A DNA stretch of 64,000 nucleotides from Billgrantia zhangzhouensis (GCF_021404465.1 NZ_JABFTT010000001.1:186001-250000); one strand, 5' to 3'. Counted from the stretch's first letter, positions 39,332 to 48,357 are shown. Translations and numbers: made by a program. Notes: generated by a model not told the origin, from the letters alone.

Positions 39332-40590
39332 GGATTTTTCGGGAAAGCGTTGTCATCCACCCACTTCGCCAAATCGCCCAGTGCCTGCATCGCGCCTGCT
39401 TTGGTGTACTCGCGGGGCCAAGCACTCAAAGCTAACCAGCGTCCTTTGATTTCGTACCAAGTGTCATTGTCATTGCCATCTCGGTACCCACCATCTCTGT
39501 ACCAAGTATAATCCGGCTGTTTGGTGACAGGCGTTACCTTCAGAAAGGTCTGTTCGATTTCTTGCAGCCAAGGGTCGTGGCTTTCCTGACTTTCCAAATA
39601 CGCCCGCACCTCGAAACCGATGCTTTCATCGCCTTCTGACTCTGCTGACGGGTAATAAATCAAGCACATCTGAGAGCCTTTACCATTATTTGCACCCCAA
39701 GTATGAGGGAAAAAGCGCCATACCCTTGTCTGCTCTCCCCAATCCTCCGGCTTTTTATTGGTGCCAAGCTCGCTGGTGTCTATCTGCAACGCAGCAGCAA
39801 TAAGGCTTTTGCCTTCCGCCATCAACTCCTGCTCGAATTTATCCAGACGTTGAGAGGCTTCGTACAGGTCGTTGAAGTGCTTCAGCGAAAAATCCAGCTC
39901 TTCTTCCGTCATTGTCTTTGCTTCCTTCGGGTGGGCGATAGCTTCGAGATGCTGCAACAATTCCTGATAGAAGATTTGCCATTTCGTCTGATTGAATGCC
40001 GCGACATCTTGCCCATACAGTTCGTAAGCCGACTTCAATATTGTCGAGTAGGGAAGCACTACCCAACCTGCTTTTTTTGCATACTCTGGAACATCCTCCT
40101 CGGAATCGTCCGGGCGCAGGATGCACTTGTAGACTTGAGTCGCACGACGGTTCAGCAAGTCATCATAAACGTTGAACGGGTTATATTTCGCGGACGACCA
40201 CACTTTATGCTCGATACCCAAAACGAAGTCGTTTCCCGAAACCACCAGGTCCAGGCGTTTCGTCGATTCGCTCTCGGCACTCCAGCTTCCCACTTCCCGC
40301 TCGGTAGTGACCGTTTCCCAGTTGATTCGCTGTAGATGTTCGTAATCGAAGCCACCTTGACGTACGAGTGCATGCAACACGGCCTTGGCCAACCAATGGG
40401 GCGAGCCGGGATAACCGCCCATAAAGAAGGCCATCAGGTCCGATAGGCGGTTCTCGTTCGTCCTCGGCCCCGCCTCGGAAAACAGATTGGGAGTAGGGGG
40501 CTTCGGCGGGGGAAGCAGTGCCAGTTTCTCGAAAAACCGCTCCAACGCCGCCAAATCGGTCGCTTCTGAAGACATCACGCAATGGCTCAT
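39328..40590 (-). CDS. PD-(D/E)XK nuclease superfamily protein
   Basis: A 420-residue protein with a PDDEXK_4-like nuclease core in its N-terminal half: helix Glu46 (RTNENRLSDLMAF), then Asp114 in KRLDLVVSGN and Glu127-x-Lys129 in FVLGIEHKV, the classic D-(E)xK arrangement. The C-terminal half (about 230-420) is unrecognised, rich in Trp, and may confer specificity or bind a partner. Base composition is visibly more AT-rich than the surrounding backbone, suggesting transfer. An alternative start is ATG 40575. A restriction-like or anti-phage role is plausible but inferred. Confidence 0.75.
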   Translation of the reverse strand: MSHCVMSSEATDLAALERFFEKLALLPPPKPPTPNLFSEAGPRTNENRLSDLMAFFMGGYPGSPHWLAKAVLHALVRQGGFDYEHLQRINWETVTTEREVGSWSAESESTKRLDLVVSGNDFVLGIEHKVWSSAKYNPFNVYDDLLNRRATQVYKCILRPDDSEEDVPEYAKKAGWVVLPYSTILKSAYELYGQDVAAFNQTKWQIFYQELLQHLEAIAHPKEAKTMTEEELDFSLKHFNDLYEASQRLDKFEQELMAEGKSLIAAALQIDTSELGTNKKPEDWGEQTRVWRFFPHTWGANNGKGSQMCLIYYPSAESEGDESIGFEVRAYLESQESHDPWLQEIEQTFLKVTPVTKQPDYTWYRDGGYRDGNDNDTWYEIKGRWLALSAWPREYTKAGAMQALGDLAKWVDDNAFPKNP

Positions 40591-40761
40591 ATGTAGTGTG
40601 AGCCGTCATTTTGACGCAAAGCGTTTACATTGACACACAGAAAAGGCACCTTGCCACGTATCGTCGATCAGGTCAGCCTCCGCCGAGGGCTACTCACCAT
40701 GCCCGGCAGACAACAGAAAAGCACCCGCAGGCGCTTTGTCATGGATATCAGTAGCTTGGCG
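40591..40761. other. Gene-free stretch between the nuclease gene and the right 57-bp repeat
   Basis: It should hold the nuclease promoter. Short open frames here (for example 40630-40848 plus) have no family resemblance. No clear promoter pair was seen. Confidence 0.4.
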
Positions 40762-40818
40762 ATCGATATGACCCCGGTGATGGCTCCGGCGTCGCGAGTC
40801 CATCGCGTCGGAGCCATC
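40762..40818 (-). repeat. 57-bp direct repeat, right copy, containing a terminator hairpin
   Basis: Near-identical to 38094-38150. It lies 11 bases beyond the pagL stop, so its hairpin probably terminates pagL. In the ancestral order one copy would have served as a shared terminator between the epimerase gene and pagL. Confidence 0.85.
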
Positions 40819-40829
40819 AGCTGGCGTGG

Positions 40830-41336
40830 TCACAGCGCCAGCCGATAGCCCAGCGTCAGGGTTTCGAAACCGTCGTTGGGGCGCTTGATACTGGCATTGG
40901 AGTAGTGCGTCAGGCTCAGGGCGAGTTCGCCCGCTCCCAGCGGTGCCCCCAGGGCCAGGCGATCCTGGAACTGGAAGGCGCTGCCGAGTTCGCGCGATTC
41001 GAGACGCGACTCGAGGAACAGCGCCGCACCGACGCCGCCTTCGACGAATACGCCACGCTCACCGCCAAAGGTCCAGCGCAGCGCCGGTGTCACCAGCCAG
41101 GCTGCGTTGTGCTGCTCCTCGCGTCCCTGCAGCAACAGCAGGCCGGTGGCCAGGCGCAGGGTCAGCGGCGGTGGCAGGGGCTCGAAGGTGATGAACGTAT
41201 CGAGTTCGAGGCGTGCGACGGCGGTCGATTCGCTGGTGATGCCGCCGTCGAGGTAGAGGTCGGCGAGTCCGGCAGGGCTGCCGATCAGCGCCAAGCCGGC
41301 CAGCAGTCCGGCAGCCACGTTCTTCCTGCGATTCAA
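40830..41336 (-). CDS. pagL: PagL-type lipid A 3-O-deacylase (acyloxyacyl hydrolase)
   Basis: An outer-membrane beta-barrel enzyme that removes the 3-O acyl chain of lipid A. The product from TTG 41336 is 168 residues with a cleavable signal peptide ending near GSPAGLA. TTG has AAGGGGGAA upstream; the ATG at 41408 would add an unlikely leader. The C-terminal block LTHYSNASIKRPNDGFETL provides the catalytic triad His144, Ser146 and Glu158, with the same spacing as in Pseudomonas PagL. Alternating hydrophobic strands make up the rest. It is the last gene of the leftward group with thpR and ridA. Confidence 0.85.
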   Translation of the reverse strand: MNRRKNVAAGLLAGLALIGSPAGLADLYLDGGITSESTAVARLELDTFITFEPLPPPLTLRLATGLLLLQGREEQHNAAWLVTPALRWTFGGERGVFVEGGVGAALFLESRLESRELGSAFQFQDRLALGAPLGAGELALSLTHYSNASIKRPNDGFETLTLGYRLAL

Positions 41337-41404
41337 TGTGTTCCCCCTTTTTCTTTTGTGCCAATCTGGCGTTGGCTGACCTGATGCACCTTCATCCCTG
41401 AAGA

Positions 41405-41917
41405 TCACCCCCGTGATACGGCCAGGGTCCGGTAGTGCGCGCCTTGCTCATTGATGGTCGATCTCATCAGCTCGATCTGATGATAAGTCCATGCCAAGTC
41501 CATGGCAGGAAGATCTTCCAGCAGTTGGCTGTCGGCGCGCCGCAGCAGGGTGACGTGCGGGATGTACCTGGCGGGGCGTGCCCCGAGGCCGTTTGCCTCG
41601 AGAACTCCCCAGAGCCTGCCGTGCAGTCGCTCTAGGGCGGGATCGGGCCGGCTGGCGCCGACCCAGACGATGCCGGGGCGGCGGAAGCCGCCCCAGCGGT
41701 CGATGTGCCACACGCTGGGTTCGAGGGTCAGGCCCTGCACCCACTCGACGAGTTCGGTGGCCTTTGCCTCCTCCATTTCGCCAAGGAAGGCGAGCGTGAC
41801 ATGCAGGCTTGCGCCGGGCATGCGGCGCCCGCCGCACTGGGCATGGGCGATATCCGCCAGCGACCCGAGCCGCTCTCGCAGCTCGGGCGGCGGGGTCAAC
41901 GCCAGGAAGAGCCTCAC
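41405..41917 (-). CDS. thpR: ThpR, RNA 2',3'-cyclic phosphodiesterase (2H/LigT family)
   Basis: A 170-residue 2H phosphoesterase. The two catalytic HxTx motifs are H39-V-T-L and H121-V-T-L, on the two lobes. MRLFLALTPP is the standard N-terminus. Members open 2',3'-cyclic phosphates in RNA, and the physiological role is uncertain. It is placed immediately downstream of ridA. Confidence 0.92.
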   Translation of the reverse strand: MRLFLALTPPPELRERLGSLADIAHAQCGGRRMPGASLHVTLAFLGEMEEAKATELVEWVQGLTLEPSVWHIDRWGGFRRPGIVWVGASRPDPALERLHGRLWGVLEANGLGARPARYIPHVTLLRRADSQLLEDLPAMDLAWTYHQIELMRSTINEQGAHYRTLAVSRG

Positions 41918-41923
41918 GGCTCT

Positions 41924-42313
41924 TTAATCTCCAATTACCATGACCGCTTCGGCTTCGAACTGGGCGCCCTTGGGCAGCGCCTTGACGCCTACCGCGGCGC
42001 GGGCCGGGTAAGGCTTGGAGAAAAACTCCTCCATGACCTTGTTGACCACCGCGAAGTTGTCCAGGTCCACCAGGTAGAGGTTGAGCTTGACGATCTCGCC
42101 CAGCGAGCCGGCGGCTTCCTCGCATACGGCCTTGAGGTTGGTGAAGACCTGGCGGGCCTGGGCCTCGAAGTCGTCGGAGACGAGCTCCATGGTGGCCGGG
42201 TCGAGGGGGATCTGGCCGGAGAGGTAGATGGTGTTGCCGGCCTTGATGGCCTGGGAGTAAGGACCGATGGCGGCGGGTGCCTTTTCGGTGTTGATCACGG
42301 CCTTGTTGCTCAT
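41924..42313 (-). CDS. ridA: RidA family reactive enamine/imine deaminase
   Basis: A 129-residue trimeric protein that hydrolyses reactive 2-aminoacrylate from PLP enzymes. Motifs are [51 protein letters not shown] and [22 protein letters not shown] with the active-site Arg. The start is [13 protein letters not shown]. It is located downstream of spoT, as in Pseudomonas and E. coli relatives. Confidence 0.95.
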   Translation of the reverse strand: MSNKAVINTEKAPAAIGPYSQAIKAGNTIYLSGQIPLDPATMELVSDDFEAQARQVFTNLKAVCEEAAGSLGEIVKLNLYLVDLDNFAVVNKVMEEFFSKPYPARAAVGVKALPKGAQFEAEAVMVIGD

Positions 42314-42400
42314 GACGGTCTCCTTGCGATGTCGATGCGTAACGAGGGTCAATGCAAGACCCATTCGCCGCGCCGGGGCGGCGAATGGGCCGGTAACGGT

Positions 42401-44536
42401 TCAATTGCCGACGCGAGTGATCTTGCCGACGTGCGAGAGGTTACGGATACGCTTGATGATGCGTGCCAGGTGCACCCGGTCGCGTACCGCCAGGGTCAGG
42501 TGCACGATGGAGAGCCGGGCATCGCGCTCCTCGATACCGATGCGTTCGATGTTGGCGTCGGCATCGGTGACCAGGCTGGCAAGCTCGGCCACCAGCCCAC
42601 GGCGGCTTTCGATCTCGATGCGCAGGGCCACCGGGAAATCTTCGGTGATCTCGTCGGACCACTCCAGGGCGAACAGCTTGTCGGGGTCGCCCTTGAGTTC
42701 GTCGAGATTGCGGCACTCGCTGCGGTGCACCACGATGCCCTTGCCCACCGACAGATGGCCCACCACCGGGTCACCGGGCAGCGGATGGCAGCAGCGGGCG
42801 AACTTGATCACCATGCCCTCGGCGCCGCTGATCACGATCGGCCCCTGGGCGGCGAGGGCGCGTTCGCCGGCCTCGGTCGCGTCGCCGTGCAGCAGGTCGA
42901 TCAGGCGCCGTGCCACCACGTGGGCTACCCGCGTGCCGAGGCCGATCGATTCCAGCAGGCTCTCCTCATTCTTTAGCGTGAGCTCGTTCAACAGCTCCGG
43001 CAGCACGTGTTCGGGCAGCTCTTCCAGGCTGGTCTCGAAGTCGGCTAGGGCCTTGTTGAGCAGGCGCCGGCCGAGCTGTACCGCCTCGGTTTGCTGTTGG
43101 TGCTTGAGCGCATGTCGGATCGCCGAGCGCGCCTTGGCGGTGACCACGAAGTTGAGCCAGGCCAGGTTGGGACGCGCCCCGGGGGCGGTGATGATCTCCA
43201 GCGTCTGGCCGCTCTCCAGGCGGGTCGAGAGCGGCGCCAGGTGACGGTCGATGCGACAGGCGATGCAGCTGTTGCCGATGTCGGTGTGCACGGCGTAAGC
43301 GAAGTCGATCACCGTGGCGCCCTGGGGTAGCTCCATGATGTCGCCGCGGGGCGTGAACACGTAGATGTCGTCGGGGAACAGGTCGTTCTTGACGTGCTCG
43401 ATGAACTCCAGCGAGTCGCCGGCGTGGCGCTGCATCTCGAGCAACCCCTTGACCCATTCCCGCGCCCGGGCATGGCTGCCCTCGGCGATGGGATGCTCGG
43501 TCTGGCCCGCCTTGTAGAGCCAGTGGGCGGCGATGCCGTTGTTGGCCATGGCCTCCATCTCGCGGGTACGAATCTGTACCTCGATGGGCATGCCGCCGCT
43601 GCCGAACAGCGTGGTGTGCAGGCTCTGGTAGCCATTGGCCTTGGGGATGGCGATGTAATCCTTGAAGCGCCCCGGCACCGGCTTGTAGAGATTGTGCACC
43701 ACGCCGAGGATGCGGTAGCAGCTGTCGACGTCCTCGGTGAGGATGCGGAAGCCGAACACGTCCATGATTTCGGCGAACGGCTTGCGCTGGTCGCGCATCT
43801 TCTTGTAGATCGACAGCAAGTGCTTCTGGCGGCCCACCACGGTGCCGGATAGGCCTTCGTCGTCGAGGCTCTTCTGCAGCGTGGTCTGGATCTGGCGGAT
43901 CGCCGAGCGGCGATGGCCGCGGGCGCTGGAGACGGCGTGCTTGATGCGTTCGGCGCGCATTGGGTGAAGCGCCTGGAACGACAGGTCCTCGAGCTCGACG
44001 CGAATGGTGTTGATGCCCAGGCGGCTGGCGATGCGGGCGTAGATCTCCAGCGTCTCGCGGGCGATGCGGCGCTTCTTCTCCGGGCGCAGCGCGCCCAGGG
44101 TGCGCATGTTGTGCAGGCGGTCGGCGAGCTTGACGATGATGACGCGAATGTCCTTGGACATCGCCAGCACCATCTTCTGGAAATTCTCGGCCTGGGCGAC
44201 GGCCTTGTCCTCGAAGGTGATCTGGGTCAGCTTCGAGACGCCGTCGACCAGCTCCGCCACCGGCTTGCCGAACTGATCGGCGAGGGCCTCCTTGGAAACC
44301 CCGGTATCCTCGATCACGTCGTGCAGCATGGCCGACATCAGACTCTGATGGTCCATGTGCATGTTGGCGAGGATGTTGGCCACCGCTAGCGGGTGGGTGA
44401 CGTAGGGTTCACCGGAGCGCCGGCGCTGCCCGTCGTGGGCCTGCTCGGCGTAGTAGAAGGCGCGCTTGACCTGCTGGATCTCGTCGGGAGGAAGGTAGCC
44501 GCCGAGTCTGTCGGCCAGGTCGTCGATCGTGAACAT
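42401..44536 (-). CDS. spoT: SpoT, bifunctional (p)ppGpp synthase/hydrolase
   Basis: Controls the stringent response by making and breaking ppGpp. The 711-residue RSH protein contains an N-terminal HD hydrolase domain (AMLHDVIEDTGVS, KLADRLHNMRTLGA), a synthetase domain (DVFGFRILTEDVDSCYRILG, YIAIPKANGYQSLHTT), a TGS domain (FTPRGDIMELPQGATVIDFAYAVH) and a C-terminal ACT domain (ESRRGLVAELASLVTDADANIERIG). The intact HD motif argues for SpoT rather than RelA. It lies in the rpoZ-spoT order seen across gammaproteobacteria. Confidence 0.97.
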   Translation of the reverse strand: MFTIDDLADRLGGYLPPDEIQQVKRAFYYAEQAHDGQRRRSGEPYVTHPLAVANILANMHMDHQSLMSAMLHDVIEDTGVSKEALADQFGKPVAELVDGVSKLTQITFEDKAVAQAENFQKMVLAMSKDIRVIIVKLADRLHNMRTLGALRPEKKRRIARETLEIYARIASRLGINTIRVELEDLSFQALHPMRAERIKHAVSSARGHRRSAIRQIQTTLQKSLDDEGLSGTVVGRQKHLLSIYKKMRDQRKPFAEIMDVFGFRILTEDVDSCYRILGVVHNLYKPVPGRFKDYIAIPKANGYQSLHTTLFGSGGMPIEVQIRTREMEAMANNGIAAHWLYKAGQTEHPIAEGSHARAREWVKGLLEMQRHAGDSLEFIEHVKNDLFPDDIYVFTPRGDIMELPQGATVIDFAYAVHTDIGNSCIACRIDRHLAPLSTRLESGQTLEIITAPGARPNLAWLNFVVTAKARSAIRHALKHQQQTEAVQLGRRLLNKALADFETSLEELPEHVLPELLNELTLKNEESLLESIGLGTRVAHVVARRLIDLLHGDATEAGERALAAQGPIVISGAEGMVIKFARCCHPLPGDPVVGHLSVGKGIVVHRSECRNLDELKGDPDKLFALEWSDEITEDFPVALRIEIESRRGLVAELASLVTDADANIERIGIEERDARLSIVHLTLAVRDRVHLARIIKRIRNLSHVGKITRVGN

Positions 44537-44558
44537 TAGCGCGCCTTGAGTGACAGCC

Positions 44559-44819
44559 TTACTCCTCGATGGCCATGCCCGGTTCGCCTTCGCGGCGAAT
44601 CCGGACCGGGGCCTCGATCGGCTCGTCCAGTACGCTGTGATCCACCAGACCGGCAGCGATCTCGCGCAGCGCCATCACGGTGGGCTTGTCATTCTCCCAC
44701 GGCAGCTGGGCATCGCGAGAACCGCGCGACAGCTGACGCGCACGCTGGGTGGAGATCATCACCAGCTTGAAGCGGTTTTCGACGTTTTCCAGACAATCTT
44801 CGACGGTGACACGCGCCAT
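44559..44819 (-). CDS. rpoZ: RpoZ, RNA polymerase omega subunit
   Basis: The 86-residue omega subunit that helps assemble RNA polymerase and forms part of the ppGpp site. [21 protein letters not shown] and STQRARQL...[17 protein letters not shown] are diagnostic. It is 22 bases upstream of spoT and downstream of gmk. Confidence 0.97.
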   Translation of the reverse strand: MARVTVEDCLENVENRFKLVMISTQRARQLSRGSRDAQLPWENDKPTVMALREIAAGLVDHSVLDEPIEAPVRIRREGEPGMAIEE

Positions 44820-44954
44820 ATTGGGTACTTCCCGAAACTGTTAGGGGCCCCGGCCACGGCCGGAAAACCGAAATGGAACAGGACAGACTAGATTACTCGA
44901 CGCCCGGCGGCTGTGACAAGCATTGGCAGCCAGGGCAGGCGCCTGCGGCTGGGC

Positions 44955-45569
44955 TCATGATAGCAGCGCCGCCAGCAGCGGGCCGTGGCTCTCCTGCACC
45001 CGGGCCAGGCTCAGGCGGCGGCTGATCACCAGAGCCTGTAGCTCGCGCAGGGCGGTGGTGAAGTCGTCGTTGATCACCAAGTAGTCATATTCGTCGTAGT
45101 GCGACATCTCGCTGACGGCGTCGCGCATGCGCCGGGCGATGGTGGCATGCTCGTCGGTACCGCGGCTGGCCAGGCGGCGTTCCAGTTCATCGCGCGACGG
45201 CGGCAGGATGAAGATCGACACCGCATCGGGCAGCTGTTCGCGCACTTGGCGTGCGCCCTGCCAGTCGATCTCGAGGATCACGTCCTGACCGGCCTCGAGC
45301 AGCGCCTTCACCGCTGGTCGCGAGGTGCCGTAGAAGTTGTCGAACACGCGTGCGTACTCGAAGAACTCGCCGCGTGCGATCATCGCCTCGAATTCGTCCA
45401 CCGTCACGAAGTGGTAGTTGACGCCGTCCACCTCGCCACGGCGCTGGCCCCGGGTGGTATGCGACACCGAGACCTGGATGCCGTCGAGGCTCTCGATCAG
45501 CTCGCGCACCAGGGTGGTCTTGCCAGCGCCGGAAGGCGCGGAAATGATGAAAAGCGTACCTTGGGACAT
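44955..45569 (-). CDS. gmk: Gmk, guanylate kinase
   Basis: Phosphorylates GMP to GDP. The 204-residue product has the P-loop SAPSGAGKTTLV, the GMP-binding SHTTRGQRRGEVDGVNYHFV region, EFFEYARVFDNFYGTS and VILEIDWQGARQVRE. The start is MSQGTLFI at 45569; the open frame upstream to 45638 is not supported. It is the first gene of the gmk-rpoZ-spoT group. The yicC gene often found beyond gmk is not present in the adjoining sequence. Confidence 0.97.
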   Translation of the reverse strand: MSQGTLFIISAPSGAGKTTLVRELIESLDGIQVSVSHTTRGQRRGEVDGVNYHFVTVDEFEAMIARGEFFEYARVFDNFYGTSRPAVKALLEAGQDVILEIDWQGARQVREQLPDAVSIFILPPSRDELERRLASRGTDEHATIARRMRDAVSEMSHYDEYDYLVINDDFTTALRELQALVISRRLSLARVQESHGPLLAALLS

Positions 45570-45902
45570 ATAGGGCTCCGGATCGCAAATGCCCCCGTTC
45601 GCGCGAAGCGAAAGGGGGCGAGCGTCATGGCTGCGCATTCAGGCGGAACAGTATACCTGCCCGGCCAAGGGCGCGTCATGGGCGAGGTGCAAGCCGTATC
45701 CGTGCCTCATGCCATCGGGAGTGGGGTATCGAACTCTTCGGCCAGCAGCTCCAGGGCCGTACTAGGCGGTAACGGAGTTGCCGCTGTCATCGAGTGCCGA
45801 AGACCAGTGCAGACCGACAGGCGGTTCCAGAAAACGCGCCGTTGGATGCGCGTGCACACCACTGCTAGTTACAAAAAATTACAAAAAAGACACCAAGAAG
45901 CG
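45570..45902. other. Gene-free stretch between gmk and the chemoreceptor region
   Basis: About 330 bases without a credible gene. The first part must hold the gmk promoter. The later part is AT-rich with runs of A. No coding remnant was identified. Confidence 0.5.
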
Positions 45903-45929
45903 TAAAGTTATACCACTTGACGCCGATAT
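45903..45929 (+). promoter_or_regulatory. Sigma-28 (FliA)-type promoter
   Basis: TAAAGTTA, eleven bases, GCCGATAT. This matches the enterobacterial FliA consensus (TAAAGTTT-N11-GCCGATAA) at 14 of 16 positions with exact spacing. It points rightward to a decayed chemoreceptor and then to an intact one. Confidence 0.75.
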
Positions 45930-46081
45930 GCGGTCATCCTGACGGTTTGTGCGACATTGCAGTCCGTAAAATCATAAAAATATTGAACCGTGCCATCTTA
46001 AGGGTGCTGAGAATAGTCATGCAAGCCCAGAGGATAGCATTGCCATAACCAGGTGAAACGGGCATGTCGAAGAGTAAAAGA

Positions 46082-46420
46082 ATGAAAAATCAGCTGTATA
46101 TCAAAGAGGGGATTGTTGGTGGCCTTAAGTGTCATGGTATTGGTAGGACTGCCCACCAGCGGGTTGGGATCCTATAGCCAGCATGTCAATAACCAGCATT
46201 TGGTCGCCTGTACAACCTGGCCGTCGGCCGTGCGCCTTACATGAACCGTACTATATCGGTTGCTTGAATGTCGTTCACGGTTGGTTGAGAGAATACCAGG
46301 ATATGCTCACCGCGAGAAATCAGCAGGAAGCGCAGCGGATGTAGTAACCGCCGGAAAAGCTGGCGGCAACATCGCTCGCGGTGTTCGTCATCCTTTTCGG
46401 AAGCAACAAATATTCACGTC
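46082..46420 (+). pseudogene. Decayed methyl-accepting chemotaxis protein gene (5' part)
   Basis: Fragments in shifting frames read like the start of a chemoreceptor: MKNQLYIKEGIVG, then VALSVMVLVGLPTSGLGSYS in another frame with HVNNQHLVA, LYNLAVGRAPYMNRTISVA up to a stop near 46266, LREYQDMLTARNQQEAQRM up to stops near 46346, and a hydrophobic SLAVFVILF that could be the second membrane helix. At least three frameshifts and several stops are present. An intact receptor gene follows. Confidence 0.65.
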
Positions 46421-46516
46421 CGGTTTCAAGAATATCATCGTAGGCCGATCAGGGCGGCTAGCGATTCAATCTACGCCGGGAAGGTTCGGCGGACATCAAT
46501 TCCATAGGGGGAAGGA

Positions 46517-48214
46517 ATGGGGAACATACTACGTAACCTTTCGGTCAAGGCCAGCTTGACGGTGGCTTTGATTGTCATGGCGGCCATGAGCATGGCCATC
46601 AGCGGCTTGGGCTTCTATGCCTCGGGCGAAAACGGCAAACAGACCGCCCAAATCCATAGCCTGGGGATCGAGGAGGGGCTCTCGCTGAACCGGGCGATCA
46701 ACCGGGTAAGCGTGGCCAATTCCTGGCTGCGGGCCTATCGTGCTGCGCTGCGCAATGGCGACCAGGCTGAAGCGGCGCGGTTGAAGGCCGAAATCGAGGG
46801 CGTTCTGGAGCGTGCCGACGAGTCCTTCCAGGGATTCATGGCGGTGCCGAAACAGACCGCAGAGGGCGAGCAAATGGCCCAGCACCTGCAGCAGAGCTAC
46901 ATGGCCGCGTACGATGAACTGTTAGCCCTGTTGGCGGAAGGGTTGTCGGTCTCCAGCGAGGAGTACACGGATCGCGTTGCGCCTGTGATGGAGACCCTGA
47001 TCCGCGCCTCGGGCGCATTCGCCGACCAAGTCCATGAGGTGGTAGAGCAAGTCGAGGCGGAAGCGGCTGCGACCGATCGCCTGCTCTTCACGCTGTCGGT
47101 AATGATGCTGGTGCTGATCGTCGTGGTGGCGCTCGTTGTCTACTTCGGCCTGATACGCGGCGTGGTCAAGCCGCTGGAAGAAGTCGTGGGCTATTTCGCC
47201 AACATTGCCAAGCTCGACCTGACCCACACGATCCCCGAGCGTGGCACCAATGAAATTGGCAAGTTGTTCAGCGCCATGCGGAATATGCAGCAAGGTTTGG
47301 TTGAATCGACATTCAAAGTTCAAGAAGCCAGCGATTCCATCAGTATTGGAAGCAATGAGATTGCGACCGGAAACGCGGATCTCTCTTCCCGTACCGAGCA
47401 GCAGGCTGCATCGCTTGAAGAGACGGCCTCGAGCATGGAAGAGCTGACCTCCACCGTGAGCCAGAATGCGGATAATGCACGTCAAGCGACCCAATTGGCG
47501 GCAGATGCCTCAGTGACAGCGGTACGCGGAGGCGATGTCATGCAGGAAGTCAGTGTGCGTATGCAGGACATTGCCAACAGCTCAACGAAAATCGCTGACA
47601 TTACCAGCATGATCGATTCGATTGCTTTCCAGACCAACATTCTGGCGCTGAATGCCTCCGTAGAAGCGGCGCGCGCCGGTGAGCAGGGGCGTGGGTTTGC
47701 AGTAGTGGCGAGTGAAGTCCGCACGCTGGCTAGCCGCAGCGCGGATGCCGCTAAAGAGATCAAGGGGCTGATTGAAGCCTCAACGGTGCAGGTTCAGCAG
47801 GGAACGGAGCTGGTCGACAGTGCCAACGTCACCATCCAGGAGGTCGTTCAGGCGGTTAAGCGGGTAAGCGATATCATGGATGAGATATCTGCCGCATCGC
47901 AAGAGCAGAGCGATGGCATTGGGCAGGTCAATCAGGCCGTGGCACAAATGGATCAAGTAACGCAGCAAAATGCCTCGCTCGTGCAGGAAATCTCCAGTGC
48001 CGCTGCTTCGTTAGCCGAGCAGGCTAAGCGTTTGGATGGTGTGGTGAGGACGTTCCGCCTCCCCGAAAATGACGGTCTTCGTCATCAACCGGCCTTTGTT
48101 TCTAGGGCAGAGAGCCCCCAGGTGGCTAATAGCGCAGTCGGGGGGAATACGGATGTTAAAAGGCTGCCATCACCTGCCTACCGGCAAGCAATGGAAGATT
48201 GGGAAGAGTTTTAA
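46517..48214 (+). CDS. Methyl-accepting chemotaxis protein with C-terminal pentapeptide
   Basis: A 565-residue transmembrane chemoreceptor. TM1 is at about residues 12-33, a helical periplasmic four-helix-bundle-like sensor at 35-185, TM2 at about 190-213 and HAMP at about 213-265. The long cytoplasmic coiled coil has the conserved hairpin tip IDSIAFQTNILALNASVEAA followed by RAGEQGRGFAVVASEVRTLA, which contacts CheA/CheW. The last five residues, DWEEF, fit the x-W-x-x-F tether that recruits CheR/CheB in Tar and Tsr. The ligand is unknown. An AAGGA-type ribosome site precedes the ATG. The sigma-28 promoter at 45903 may also serve it. Confidence 0.93.
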   Translation: MGNILRNLSVKASLTVALIVMAAMSMAISGLGFYASGENGKQTAQIHSLGIEEGLSLNRAINRVSVANSWLRAYRAALRNGDQAEAARLKAEIEGVLERADESFQGFMAVPKQTAEGEQMAQHLQQSYMAAYDELLALLAEGLSVSSEEYTDRVAPVMETLIRASGAFADQVHEVVEQVEAEAAATDRLLFTLSVMMLVLIVVVALVVYFGLIRGVVKPLEEVVGYFANIAKLDLTHTIPERGTNEIGKLFSAMRNMQQGLVESTFKVQEASDSISIGSNEIATGNADLSSRTEQQAASLEETASSMEELTSTVSQNADNARQATQLAADASVTAVRGGDVMQEVSVRMQDIANSSTKIADITSMIDSIAFQTNILALNASVEAARAGEQGRGFAVVASEVRTLASRSADAAKEIKGLIEASTVQVQQGTELVDSANVTIQEVVQAVKRVSDIMDEISAASQEQSDGIGQVNQAVAQMDQVTQQNASLVQEISSAAASLAEQAKRLDGVVRTFRLPENDGLRHQPAFVSRAESPQVANSAVGGNTDVKRLPSPAYRQAMEDWEEF

Positions 48215-48275
48215 GACAGGTACTGATGGAGGGAAAGCGATGGCCGTTGTCAGTGGCAACGGTAGGGATTGAAAA

Positions 48276-48307
48276 CTCAACCGCCGAGCGTAGGCACGGC
48301 GGTTGAG
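48276..48307 (+). terminator. Hairpin after the chemoreceptor gene
   Basis: CTCAACCGCCG pairs with CGGCGGTTGAG, an 11-bp stem with a ten-base loop. It lies between the convergent chemoreceptor and mscS genes. Confidence 0.75.
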
Positions 48308-48357
48308 GTAATCCAGATGAGTGGTTAGTTGGCGCAGGGCATCTTGCTATCCTTAAC

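Noticed and set aside
40630-40848. Possible 72-residue gene next to pagL
   Set aside because: It runs through the 57-bp repeat and terminator and into pagL; no family resemblance.
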